Part shown: piece after piece, positions 49,701-60,839 of the stretch | Layout of the letters: each line of letters starts with the position of its first letter | Position numbering within the stretch: the first letter of the stretch is position 1 | NCBI GenBank assembly: GCA_037953625.1 | Contig: CM075650.1 | Coordinates: 122,557,706-122,621,705, forward strand | Direction: 5' to 3' | Length of the DNA stretch: 64,000 bases | Source: Crotalaria pallida | Taxonomy: Eukaryota > Streptophyta > Magnoliopsida > Fabales > Fabaceae | Program-made: the position numbers and the translations under genes | The notes under the pieces: generated by a model | Told to the model about the DNA's origin: nothing | The model's database searches: none | Seen by the model: the letters and a program-made list of their open reading frames with translations, nothing else

Positions 49701-50445
49701 AAGAATCAGTATTTAGATTCTGCTTCTGATATAAGCTCCATGTAGAGAATGAAGCCCTGGGCTTCTCAGCCACCAAAGTTGGCGCAGATCCTTCACAACA
49801 ACAAAATAAAACAAAAAAACAAATTTTTTTCCGAAGTGACAATTCAGTTTCAGTAAAAAAAAAAACAATTTTTTTATCTGAACAAGTAACGATTCAGTAG
49901 TTTCAGTAACAAAACGAAAAATCAAATTTTTCTTGCAACAAGTAACAATTGAGTTTCAGTGTAACATACCCTCAGCAATCTGTGCTGCCACAGCAACAGC
50001 AGGAGCAGCAGCGTCACCTTTATCCTCAGCACCAGAACCGCCGGCAGCGGCGATCTGAGTGTCGTCGTCGCGGCCACATTCTCCGGGATCGGCAGGCGGT
50101 TCCACAGTCCGCAAATCCTTGGAATCCTCCGCCGCCGGCACCGGCTGCTCCGATGAAGAACCACCATTGTCAACCTGGCAAAACAAAACGAAACAAAAGA
50201 GTAACAAATCAAGAACCCTAATTTTTTAAACCAAAAAGAAACTATTTTTTATGGATTCAGATTGGATTGAAGAGAAAGGGAGAAAGGGAAGGAACCTTTT
50301 GTCGTTTAGAGGAAGGGGAAGGTGGAGGCTTGTTGTCATCGGAAGAAGAAGAAGGTCGTCTAGAAGAGTTGTTGTTATTGTTGTTATTGGTGTTGGTGTT
50401 GTTGTTGGCGGAGAGAGATCCACTGTTGCGTCTCGTCGAAACCAT
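36529..50445 (-). CDS. FHA-domain AAA-type ATPase, 27 exons
   Basis: Exons (plus coordinates, 5' to 3' of gene): 50445-50296, 50174-49970, 49790-49663, 49482-49366, 48451-48305, 48135-47507, 47086-46965, 46852-46761, 46628-46382, 46296-46239, 44251-44103, 44010-43940, 43842-43672, 43198-43127, 42940-42839, 42760-42671, 41518-41443, 41364-41271, 41174-41105, 40971-40792, 37958-37836, 37741-37658, 37570-37386, 37277-37139, 37058-36999, 36840-36736, 36642-36529. All introns are GT-AG. The CDS is 3780 nt, 1259 residues. The N-terminus is low-complexity (Asn/Ser run). An FHA phosphothreonine-binding domain spans exons 4-6. Exons 7-8 hold a degenerate first ATPase module (GPAGSEIY, no Walker lysine). 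The C-terminal AAA module is intact: GPPGTGKT, VIFVDE, AATNRP, RRLPRR. It resembles the Arabidopsis At4g02480/At1g02890 family, close to Msp1/ATAD1-type ATPases; the substrate is unknown. Confidence 0.93.
38150..40620 (+). pseudogene. Decayed Ty1/copia pol fragment within an intron
   Basis: In the intron between exons 20 and 21 of the AAA gene, antisense to it, translated fragments in several frames match copia Pol. Seen in order are the integrase-RT linker with STSDSTIPVSPQPRP, RT pieces resembling VKVNPDGFVACLKSRLVAKD and HQLDVKNTFLNGEL, KDLGALKYFFGIKVM-like text, and RNase H approaches with TPIMIPNGKLLADYG and SPVDTRSTSAYYA. Many stops and frameshifts show old age. LTRs are not identifiable, so borders are approximate; the 38150-38620 part is not clearly assignable. 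Confidence 0.7.
40640..40721. repeat. (TAA)n microsatellite
   Basis: About 25 TAA units with one early interruption lie between the copia fragment and exon 20 of the AAA gene. Such runs often grow from the 3' end of an insertion. Confidence 0.97.
46174..46248 (-). repeat. 39-bp-period tandem duplication spanning the exon 10 donor site
   Basis: The 36-base segments at 46174-46209 and 46213-46248 differ at two positions and are 39 bp apart. Each contains the exon end TCTTCAAG followed by GTACAAG on the minus strand, so the 5' splice site of exon 10 is present twice (exon end 46239 or 46200). Confidence 0.88.
48925..49049 (-). mobile_element. 5'-truncated Au-type SINE
   Basis: Read on the minus strand it ends with TAGTGGGACAAAGGC and a run of GTT units, the 3' signature of plant Au SINEs. 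The 17-bp sequence GATCAGCTGTAAACTAC is duplicated exactly at 48908-48924 and 49050-49066. The tRNA-like 5' part with A and B boxes is missing. It lies in the intron between exons 4 and 5 of the AAA gene. Confidence 0.85.
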
Positions 50446-50880
50446 GGTGTGTGGTGTGTTGTTGTGCTCTCTGCGTTTCTTGTTCTTTGGCTTCAACGAC
50501 AGAGAACAAGGAAGAGGTGAGGTGGGGTGTGATGTTAGAGAAATAAGATATGAATGATTTTAGGCTATGAGTGAGTCTTTTTTACTTTTATATTTCTATG
50601 TTATGACTATTTATTTATTTTTTATTTTTCTATTTTCTATTTTCTAAATTGTTAGTAATTTGGTTTTGTGTTTGCCTTTTTCTATATTGCTTGCGAGCTG
50701 TGGCACTGGAATTGAGGTTTGGTGGACAGCACAGCATAGATCGGACCCCGACAAGTGAGTGATGATGAGTCTAGGGATGTTTTTAAGGGGTTTCTTGCTT
50801 TAAAGTGATAATCCTATAAACTAACATGTACTCTACTATCTATGCTTGGATCATGTGGTAGGTTGAGATCTTTATGCATG
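50446..50880 (-). promoter_or_regulatory. Putative promoter and leader of the AAA ATPase gene
   Basis: This region lies immediately upstream of the chosen start codon. An in-frame ATG at 50496 would add 17 basic residues, but ATG 50445 (MVSTRRNS) fits the family start better. CT-rich leader sequence is present on the minus strand. No certain TATA box. Confidence 0.35.
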
Positions 50881-52464
50881 GATTAAATCAAGGATAGATA
50901 TTTTTTTGCCTTGAAGATAAACTTGTTTCAAAGAAGATTGGTTGGCGTTTCGAGTACTCAATGAAAAAAAGGATGAAAGGTGAGAATAGGGATATAAAGA
51001 TAGTAAGGAAGGTGTAGGATGGTTTAACATGTGGTCGGGAGGCTAATAAGAAGGTGGAGCAATGTGAGGAGGTGGCAGGCAAATGTGAGCGTTAATGTGG
51101 TGGATTTTTCATTTGTTTCTAAGAGTGAGAAAGGATCGCATAATTTTAGTGGAAAGAATGACTGGTTTGGGAGGACTCTTCTTCAAGTTTCGAGATTGGG
51201 GAGGAGGGGTTGGGTGTAATAGAAAGCTTGAAAGTGAGGGGTAAGGAGGATGATATTAAGGGTTCGTGTAAAGAGAGATTTTCATATTGTGGAAAGAAAA
51301 AATGTAGGGAAACCAATGTCTATCGAGATGAAACTAAAGGAGGAGGTGTACGAGTTATTTAGGTTGAAGTTGATAAAATAAGATGCCATAATCTTATTAT
51401 TGGTGAATCCGAAAAGAACCACCTTGTGGCATCGTGGTTGTAGACCTTGACAATTAAAGTCTTGGGTGAACAATTATGGTTTACAACTCTTGAGAAAAGT
51501 ATACCTAAGTCTAGAGTCATTGCAGAACTATTCATCTTATTGATGTGAGGAATGATCTTTTCTTTTCTAAGTTTTTAGTTGAGGCTAATTATCAATTAAC
51601 TCTTAATAGCAAGGGTATGATTAAAAAATGCAGCATGGTCTCGTCTTCTAGGGTTGTCGTTATGATTTTTATTTCAAAATTTTGGAAAAACATATTTTTC
51701 ATTGGTTTTGCTCGTAAAGTTGATCATGTTATAGCTAATAGCTACGACAAACTTTTGCATGGATCTATGTAATAATGGATTTGGAAGAAAGAAATTTTTA
51801 ATGTCTAATTATTGGCTTGATGGAGAGTGTATGAAGGTGAAATATGAGGAACCCATTCGATATGTTTTTATTGTGGAATATATGGGCAGAGTTAGAATTG
51901 GTGTTTGTGAAATAAAGAGGTCCCAAATCTTATAAAGGAGCAAGGATTTTATTCAGGTGGTGGTGGGTGATGAGGTGGTGGTGGGGACAATTCAGGAAGG
52001 TGAACCTTTTGGAAAGTATGTGCTTGTTGATAGGCAAAATGGACAAGGTTATGAAAAATTTTCAAACATGTGTAACTAAAGATTCATTTAAATAAAAACT
52101 TAAGTGTTGTGGACAAGAAGAAAAAATGTGTAGGAAATACCATCGCTTATTGCAAATTAGGTTTAGGCATTAAATGACATTGAGGAGGATGACAAATTGA
52201 ATATTTTCATTAAGAGAGATAAGGAGGTTTTGGATTTAACGTGATCCCAATGCGCTTAACATAATGGCATTGATTAGGTTCCAAGATCTTTAGAGAATAA
52301 ATATGTGGTTATAAATGATATATTTTTTTCAATTGGATCTATATGAGGAAAGAGAGGAGGTAAGCCATGTGTTTGGAAGCTTCAAGGTTTACTGTAAATG
52401 TGGTGAGGCCACATGGCAGTGATTTACACGAAACCATGCTATATCTTGTTGTTTCAGAAGTGTG
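50881..52464 (+). other. Decayed coding-like sequence of unknown origin
   Basis: The purine-rich plus strand has codon-like texture and several open fragments of 60-75 residues (for example 51031-51219 and 51545-51772), broken by frequent stops and frame changes. I suspect an old retroelement ORF, perhaps LINE ORF1, but recognise no diagnostic motif. It precedes the Tat-type polyprotein without a visible LTR. Confidence 0.3.
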
Positions 52465-55400
52465 AACAAATTTAATGCGAGTAAGGGTATTTTGGATAGA
52501 ATGGCGTATGATGCAGAGGTGTTTCCAGAAGTCGGAGAGTCATTCTGACATTTCTGTAAGAGGAAGCAACTTGGAGACCTTCAAATTTGTCCAAGATGTC
52601 AAGTGGTCTACGATGGAAAGACTGCGACACAAAAGGAGAAGGAGTCCAAAAGAGAGGATTTGAGAAAGAAGATAAGAGCCAGGATCCAGGAAAGGGAACA
52701 CATCCGACAAGAGACGTCCCGAGAGGCCCGTCGGCCTTTATCCAGTCGAAGAATTTATGGAGGACGTTCCTCAAGGCTAACTGTGCATGATCGACTCATG
52801 CAGAAGAGGCAGCAATCGGGGTCGACATCTGGATCGATTTATGAAGGGCTGATCCGGACTCAGAAAAGAAGGTTCCAGAGAATACGAAAGGCAGAGGCTG
52901 AAGAAGTTAATATCGACGAGTTACCCATGAATGATCAAGGATGCTTAGTCGCAACCATGAAGCCGAAAACGCCTAAAGGTCGACAAGGAATCAAACAAAA
53001 GCAGAAATGGGTGAAGAAGTCTGAAGGGTCCAATCGGATGAGCGAATCGTATGAAGGAGACTCTTAAGACAGTTTGGACATCATCGTCAATGATCAAGAC
53101 ATGATAGATGCCCAAAGTAAGAAAATTAACAGCCCCTCGATCAATAATGTCGGCTTGCCTTTTGACATGCCAGGTGACCATGCACAAGAAGAAGGAAATG
53201 AAAGTGACGGATATGATGATTCGTATTTGAGTGACGAGGTGCCAAGTCTCCCTGAATGCCTTTTCCTTTTGGATAGGCTCCATTTGGAAGTGGATATCGG
53301 GCACATTGCTCAGTTCGAACCACTGGAAGAAAGTAAGAGAGAACACTTGAGGCCTTTGCATATCAAGGCCATTGTTGACGACAAACATCTTAACAGGGTG
53401 TTGGTGGATGGAGGGGCAGCCATCAACGTCTTGCCATGGAATGTGTTTAAAAGAATGGGAAAAGCAGAGTCGGATTTGATACCGACAAATGTGGTTGTAG
53501 TCGGTTTCACAGGGAAAATTGCTCAATCACACGGTGTAACGATGTTGAAAGTCGAGGTGGGATCAGTCGTAAGGGATACTTTATTTGTTGTGGTTCCATC
53601 CAAGGCTAGCTATAACCTGCTACTAGGCAGGGATTGGATTCATGCTGTGGGGGCCGTTCCTTCAACGGCCCATCAGAAGCTGGTTCTATGGAATCAGGAA
53701 AACAAGGTGGAAGTCATTGCTGCAGATGATAGTCCATGCTATATGCAGCAAATGCACGTAGACTTCAAAGTTTACAATCCAAGCATCAAGCCGATTCGAC
53801 TTGATGCCGAACATTTTTAGAAGCCCATAGTGGACAAGTGTTTGATGGAGAACTATGGGATCTCGATTGTTGAAATGGACAAGGCCGTCGAGCAGCGGCC
53901 TTCGACCAATGCTGATGGTTGATCGACAGCTAGAAAGACTGTCGACCTATGTGGCCGACAGGATGCAATGCATCATCCAGACAGGTGCATTCCAGGATTG
54001 CATTGTAGATGACAGCCCTTTGGGATTCGAAAGAGGGTGGATGGATGAAGAATCTCGATTCATCAGCGAGGATCCCAGAGATGAAGTAAATTTGGGAACG
54101 GCGAGGTATGTTGAATGGATGGCAAATATAGTACCTGTTGTAAAGAAGAATGGGAAAATGCGACTTTGTGTCGATTTCAGGGATCTAAATAGTGCCACAC
54201 CAAAAGACGAATATCCTATGCCGATAGCCGTTATGCTGGTAGATTCAGCGTCTTGTCATGAGGTAATGAGCTTATTAGATGCTTTTTCAGGATACAATCA
54301 GATTTTTATTGCTGAAGGCGACGTGTCGAAGACTGCGTTCAGATGTCCGGGTGCAGTAGGAACTTTTGAATGGGTAATGATGCCGTTTGGACTCAAGAAC
54401 GCGGGAGCCACGTATCAAAGGGCAATGAATTTGATTTTTCACGACATGATTGGCAAGTTCTTGGAGGTATACTTTGACGACGTGGTGATCAAGTCAAAGA
54501 CCCAAGAAGAGCATTTGGAGAGCCTGGAAAAGGCGTTTAACAGAATGAGGAAACACAATCTAAAGATGAATCCAATCAAATGCACTTTTGGAGTCACCGC
54601 TGGCCAGTTTTTTGGATTTCTTGTTCACAGAAACGACATTGAAGTCGACAAGAACAAAGCCAAAGCGATCATAGAAGCATCTCCTCCGACCAACAAGAAA
54701 GAGGTTCAGTCGTTTCTTGGTAAGGTGAATTATCTGAGAAGATTCATACCAAACTTGTCAGGAAGAACCAGAGCCTTTGCACCTCTTGTGAAGTTAAAAC
54801 AAGAAGAAGATTTTAATTGGGGACCGGAACAACAAGCGGCTTTCGACGATTTGAAGTTATATCTATCAACACCACCAGTAATGATGCCGCCTCAGCCAGG
54901 TTTTCCTTTAAAATTGTATATATCAGCTTCTGATTACACTATAGGTAGCATGTTAGCTCAAGAAAATGAAAATGGTGTAGAGAGAGCTATATTTTATTTA
55001 AGTAGAGTGTTGAATGATGCCGAAACACGGTATAGTGCCATAGAGAAATTATGTTTAGCACTCTATTTTTCTTGTACAAAGCTTAAACATTATATGAAAA
55101 GTTTTCATGTTTTAGTTTTGTCAAAGTCTGACGTTAATAAATACATGCTATCCAAGTCAATTATTCATGGTAGGATTGGCAAGTGGATATTAGCGTTAAC
55201 TGAATTTTCACTTCAATATGTACCATTAAAAGCCGTTAAAGGCCAAGTAGTAGCCGACTTTTTGGCAGATCATCCATGCGTAGACATGGCTTTATCTGTT
55301 GGTTTTGTCGGCTTAAGGCCTTGGACGATGTATTTTGATGGATCGTCGTATAAAAGAGGGGCGGGAGTCGGAATCTTGCTCATATCCCCTGACGGAATCC

Positions 55401-55706
55401 CTACGGAATTTATGTTTAACCTCAAATACCAATGCTCAAATAATGAAGCTGAGTATGAGGCCATCTTAATTGGCCTCGAAATGTTAATTTTCTTAAAGGC
55501 TAAAAACATGGCCATAAAAGGAGATTCTCAGTTAGTTATTAAGCAATTGGTTAAGGAGTATAAATGTTTAAGTCCAAAGTTGGCCAAATATTGCAATATG
55601 GCGCATAAAATGATGTGCCAATTTGACGATGTTTCGGTTGAACACGTATACCGGTGTCATAATCAAAAGGCCAATCACTTGGCCCAAATTGCATCTAGAT
55701 ACCTGT
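52465..55706 (+). pseudogene. Ty3/gypsy (Tat-type) gag-protease-RT-RNase H, truncated
   Basis: Gag C-terminus with a CPRC motif and a highly basic stretch (52590-53060) is followed by a protease-like domain (VDGGAAINVLPW, about 53405-53440; LLLGRDWIHAVGAVPS). Next come reverse transcriptase (LCVDFRDLNSATPKDEYPMP, then YFDD at 54470-54481), the RT-associated RNase H and an archaeal-type second RNase H (MYFDGSSYKRGAG, NNEAEYEA, GDSQLVI). The extra RNase H is a Tat/Ogre-clade hallmark. Defects: stop TAA at 53065, stop TAG at 53818, a frameshift near 53820-53920, and an Asp-to-Asn change in the last RNase H motif. The frame is cut at 55706 by the LTR of an Athila-type element, so integrase is absent here and would continue right of the window. 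Confidence 0.88.
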
Positions 55707-56973
55707 TGATGTGCCAGCAAGTGTACTGGGTCAACGTGTAATATAGTCAATGTAAGACCGAATATCGTCCCACAGGGAGTTGTGTTTTTAGTATACTTTT
55801 ACCTTAGTGTACTTAGAAATAAGTCCTATAACTAAAAAGTTGTTTAAATAAAAATTCAGATTTGAAACTAATAATTAACTACACTAATTAATCGCTAAAA
55901 TTAAATAAAAACTTGAGAACTATGGGAGAAAGTGGTTAGGAACATTGGTTGCATTGTAGGTTTCACTTACTCAACTATGGTTTAGATTTTCCTTTAACTC
56001 ATGGGCAATTCCTCTTTAATAGCAACTATTAGATCTCTCTATAATTACTCTTTACCCTCTAAATTTGTAATCCTTGATCTCTCAACAAATTACAGCATTG
56101 GAAAATAAGTTATTTAGCACAAGGGAATTACCAAATTATATAATCATCCAATTATATCTCTATGTTTGAGTGATTATACCGTTAATTGCAAGGCCTATTC
56201 AAAATCCCTAACTTTCATTAAGAATTAAAAAGATCCAAAACATAAAGTGATCAGTTTTACGTATTCAATAAAAACACAATTAACACATGAATTAAAAACG
56301 GAAAACACTAAACTATTAATTGAAATAAGCTACGCCATACAAATTCACCGTGTTCCTAACACGAGGGTTTTAGTTACACATAGAAATAAGAAGAATAAAA
56401 GACATAATAGGGATATTCATAGACAAATTACCCGAAATTTTTCAATCCTCCACTTGTTCTCTCCAAAGTGATGTAATCTCCCTCTTCAAATATTCTAATA
56501 TATGTTTTCTCCTCTAGTTGGCTGCCTAACCTCAATCTAAATCACTAATTTATATTTACAAAATAACCCTAAGTAGAATCCCCATCAATTTCTGAGTTTT
56601 GGCCCAAACGGGCCTGATCTGGTGCACGCGCGCCCCAGGCGTGCGGGTCTGCTGTGTGTTTCTTTTCTTGAGTCAACACGCCCCAGGCGCACCCGTCCCC
56701 GCGCCCCAGGCGCACGGGGAAGGTCCCGGCTCCATTTTGCTCCGTTCTTTTTCCTACTTCAAGGTCTTTACGTGCTCTTTCCAGTTCCATAATTATTTTT
56801 TCATTTGAGCTCCAAAAGTACCTGAAACAATGAACAAACTGATCAAAAAGTTCAAGGGAAACTACAACTACTACAATTCCTAAAAACTAATAAAAAGATC
56901 CTAAGTTTACTATGAAAGCAAGCAAAATCAAAGTAAAAGAAGGTAAAATGAAGTCCAGAAAATACATATATCA
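55707..56973 (-). repeat. 3' LTR of the Athila-type element
   Basis: It starts TGATGTGCCAGCAAGTG where the RNase H frame stops matching its family, and ends ATATATCA just before the polypurine tract (minus strand). TGAT/ATCA are the inverted termini. It contains a GC-rich cluster of CGCGCCCCAGGCG motifs (56630-56730) in otherwise AT-rich DNA. Five bases before it are CCTGT; the partner duplication lies outside the window. Confidence 0.75.
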
Positions 56974-58625
56974 GACCCAAATCACTCCCCCAAACTTAGC
57001 ATTTTGCATGTCCCTGGCAAAAGTAAAATAAAATTCTAAACAAAAGACAAACTCCCTAAATCAACATATATACATCTCATCTAAGACTACGACTCATGAC
57101 TCCAACACATATTATCACAAACTATTTACACAATTATAAACTAGTTAGAGTAACAAACCCAATCAGAACTCAGGACTAGTGAACACTCTCAACCTCTCAA
57201 CTGTTTCTCTCAAAAGTGTATAAGGGTAATATTTCAATTAAGCACACAAGTTCATCAATGATAAAGTGCTACCATATGTTTGACCATAGATCAACATCTC
57301 CACTGAAATTATCAAGTGCACACAAAAATCAAAAGGTCTTAATATTGGTTGTAATGGGGCCTGGCTAAAGTGTTAGGTGGGATAAAAGAAAGAAGGAATA
57401 ATGAACTAAGGGCTAAATGCAAAAACAAATTCCCCTAGAAATCATGAATGAGCACTAAGTATATTTCAATAAGCACAACTCAATTAAAACTTTATTCTTC
57501 TCACTTTTCAATTTTTCCTCTACTCTCTTCCTTTTCACTTTCATTCAATTAATTTTTTTTTCAAAGGAAGAGAAGTAGGCACATAACACTTTTCATTTTC
57601 TTTTTCTTTTGCATTACATTCCACTTAATTGCTCATCCAAAATTCCTAAGGTACTCACAATAAAATTAATGCAACAATTACAAGGTACCAAAGAAAAATC
57701 CTATATCATTATAAGGCTCAAAGTGGGAAACTAAGGGAACAATTTTCAATGCAACATTCTGAAGGCCTCAAAAACACAACCTAGGTGCCTTAATCATTTT
57801 CATGCATGCAATCAATCATCAATTTTGAAATGGTCACAGGTCAAGTTCTAGAGCACAATCATCAAAGAGAACACACTCATGAAAGAATAGGGGTCTCACA
57901 ATCATAATATTTCAATAAAATTCATACCCCTCAATAATAGGCTCAAAACCTCACAGGGATAAAGTCAGCTTATTAATCACAAGTTCTGAAAGCATTTGTC
58001 AAAATAACCAGTTCACAACTATATTTACGGCTCAATCAAATAGAGTCAAAAGTCAATGAGTCTAAGTCCTAAACTAAGTATGTACATGCATCAAAAGAGA
58101 AAAAGTCCTAAATCTAGAATAATCACCTACTTTCACTAGAGACACAAACCAACACCAAATATGGGGAAACAATTCAAGTCTGAAAAATCAATTTTTATTT
58201 TGTATACTCCCCCAAACTTAAAGGTTGGCTTGTCCTCAAGCAAACTACTCTACCTAAAAACTACAAAATAAAAATTAAAAACCTATACTAAAAAAAACTA
58301 ACCAAAAATGACAAGGATAAAGATTAAGAATACTTCATATCACATCCACATAAATAGCACTAAACACAAGTGAGATGTTGCTCCCCCAAACTTAAAACCT
58401 GCAATGGTTAGCACTAGTGCAACAAAGCACCACTAATGGTAGGAGACATCATTCACACCTGCACAAAACCCAGTAATACAGATGCAACAAAATAATAGTC
58501 GAAATAAATATCCATGCATTAAAAAGAAATTAAGACCTAGAAAATGCAAAACATGTTTTTGGTATCACTAGTACAGAGCGGGGACAGGGAAAATACCTCA
58601 GATATAGCAAATAAGAACATCCCCC
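56974..58625 (-). other. Non-coding 3' region of the Athila-type element
   Basis: There is no ORF. Minus-strand purine tracts AAGTTTGGGGGAG recur at about 56985, 58205, 58385 and 58618; the first adjoins the LTR and is the likely plus-strand primer. The rest is AT-rich. Confidence 0.6.
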
Positions 58626-59888
58626 AAACTAATCCTCATCCATCCCCCTAACTTCAGGTTCAGGCACATCCACAGGATAATCTAGCAAACTCCTCTCATA
58701 ATCAGAATAAGGGCGCAGATCAAAAGAGTAACCATGATTAGCACTCCAGGCCCTCATAATATCATCCCGGACCTCGTCCCTGTGTAACTGGACACGTTGG
58801 AACTCAGCCTGCTGTCTTAAATACCGCCCCTGCAGTGCCTGCTCCATCATCATAGACTGCATCATAACCCTCAGGTCCTCCACACCATCCGATGACTGTG
58901 CCGGTCAGCGAGAAGATCCTGCTCTATCCTGGACTGGTGGCTAGGGTGCAAGAATAATCGGTGGGTGTCTATCCTCTCTAGCTGTTTTAATAGCAAGCAA
59001 TACATAATTATCCCAGACAGCTTTAGTCAACATAGTGGCCCTCTTAATATCAGTCATCTCATCACTCCTAGGCACTACCCCCACAGCAGCACATAATTGG
59101 TGTATCACCCAAGGGAATCCCACATATCCCTTATCACTCAAAGCAAAGCGGTGTAACTGATCAGAAATAAGCGATGCCGCATCAACAACAACACAGGACT
59201 TAAGGGCATGCACTAATCGGCAAATAGCTGGGGCAATCTCAGTGTCATGGGAGTGAGGGTACAAGTTATGCATAATAAACCGGACCCAAAATCGGGCAGC
59301 TCCCTGCATATTCCTCTAAGACACATGTTTTGGCCTATTATTAATATTAAAATTCCAAGTTTTTCCAGCCAAAAACAAGTGTTTCTGAAGCATATCCAGA
59401 GGATACTTACCCTCATCCTCAAAGCTATCAGTGTTGAACAAAGAGGGGGCCATATCAGGCAAGTAGCTAGGAAGGCTCAGGACACGTGCTATAGTAGCAA
59501 CATCATAAGGCACTTCCTTGACCCTCACGTAAGCAACCCTCCTATGCTCAACTGTACCATGCAACTGCTCTTCCTTCTTCTCCAATTGAGCACGCCACCA
59601 AGCATGCGAATAAAACTCCCACACCAGCTTCTGACTCAAGTACTCAGGTGGACCCATAACCCACGACTCCCATTTGTTCACATTAAGAACCTCCATCACC
59701 TCCTCCACTGCTCTAAGTCCCACCACTTGCTGACCGGAAACGGCCTCATCAAGGACCATACCCAGTTCAGGCTGCACCTTCCTCTTAACCATCTTCTTAT
59801 CATAAAACTCGGAGACTTTCGGATGCTCAAAAGTCATCCCAGCCTCTCCACTACTATCCACCATAGGCCTCTTACCTCTTCTCAACAT
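58626..59888 (-). pseudogene. Second ORF of the Athila-type element (putative plant transposon protein-like)
   Basis: From ATG 59888 (MLRRGKRPMVDSSGE) one frame of about 420 codons runs to 58626 with three in-frame stops (59316, 58938, about 58904) and no frameshift. The middle part, with WVRFIMHNLYPHSHDTEI and YVGFPWVIHQLCAAVGV, resembles the domain annotated as 'putative plant transposon protein' (PF20167-like). That domain is common in plant gypsy elements and of unknown function. The last third (VEDLRVMMQSMMMEQ... onward) is probably coiled-coil. Assignment is from pattern memory; an HMM search would test it. It sits where Athila elements carry their env-like ORF. Confidence 0.65.
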
Positions 59889-60390
59889 GTTTAAGTTCAA
59901 AAACTCAGATGGGCAATATATCGAACACCTGGTAGGCAGCAAAAAGCTTTCACAATTTTAAAGAGAGAGCTCAATCCTAACCTTCCAAATCCAAATAAAT
60001 CAGACCAGAGAAGGATAGAGAAGAGATTCTTACCTTAAAACAATGAAAAATTCGTGCTCATTGGCCCTTTTTAATGAAAACCGAATTTGAGAAGAGAAGA
60101 GAGGAGAATGGGGTTTTTGAAAAATTTTGATGAAAAGAGAGAGATATGGATGACGGGAATGATAATTAATGGAACAATGAGTGAAAAATTTGATGAGATT
60201 TGGATGGATTTGATGATATTTTTGAATTGGGGTGAAATTGGGGCTTAGGGTTCTTAATTTTGAATTGGGGATGAAAGGGAGTGGGGGGATGTGATGGCTC
60301 CCCCCAGGCGCGTTGGCCATAAGGCCATCAGTGTACGCACGCCCCAGGGGCGCTGGGCCATGCGCCCCAGGCGTGCCTGGTCTGTACAGG
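59889..60390 (-). promoter_or_regulatory. Leader of ORF2 with a probable intron and LTR-like GC motif
   Basis: On the minus strand a GC-rich block with CGCCTGGGGCG motifs (60300-60390) is followed by a CT/AT-rich leader. A well-formed intron then lies at 59929-60033 (donor AAG/GTAAGAATC, acceptor CTACCAG/GTG), about 40 bases before the ORF2 start codon. The GC block repeats text of the element's own LTR (for example CGCCCCAGGCGTGC followed by GGTCTG). This suggests ORF2 is transcribed from a separate, LTR-related promoter. Confidence 0.45.
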
Positions 60391-60586
60391 TGTTTTTTTT
60401 TGCAAAAATAAATAAAAAATAATGCAGACTCAATAAATAAAAAAATAAAACTACCTAAACTATCCTAAACTAAAAATCACCTATCCTAAAGGACCTATCC
60501 TAAGGGAGAATTACTTAAAACTGGGTTGCCTCCAAAAAAGCGCTTGTTTAACGTCACGAGCCTGACACATCGCCCCTAGAAGGGGC

Positions 60587-60829
60587 TTAAGGGCAATTGG
60601 TTTCAAAAGGGTTCACAAGTTCTAAATCATTGATTTGTTCATTAGAGCTTGAAACACAATTGATTTGGGGGAAGCAATCCGCCGTGCATGCTGGTTTTTC
60701 AAAAATATTTATCACTGCTTGCTCACCATTGACACGGAGAATAACTTCTCCTCTAGGAACATCTATGATTACCCCTGCTGTGGCCAAGAAAGGCAAATCA
60801 CCTAAGAGAATGGTTTTATGAAAATAAAT
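60587..60829 (-). pseudogene. Athila-type protease, C-terminal part
   Basis: The minus strand encodes LPFLATAGVIIDVPRGEVIL followed by RVNGEQAVINIFEKPAC, the second half of a gypsy retropepsin (the GRPFLATA motif region). The first half lies at 62790-63060; a SIRE-type LTR separates them. After it come about 600 bp without reverse transcriptase or integrase, including the widespread leader-like text GGAGGCAACCCAG near 60520-60535. Confidence 0.75.
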
Positions 60830-60839
60830 TTTCTTAAAA

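Noticed and set aside
50251..50557. Plus-strand ORFs over exon 1 of the AAA gene
   Set aside because: They are mirror frames of the Asn/Ser-coding low-complexity exon on the minus strand.
56569..56808. Opposed ORFs in the GC-rich part of the Athila-type LTR
   Set aside because: Open only because of GC-rich repeat motifs; inside an LTR, no domain.
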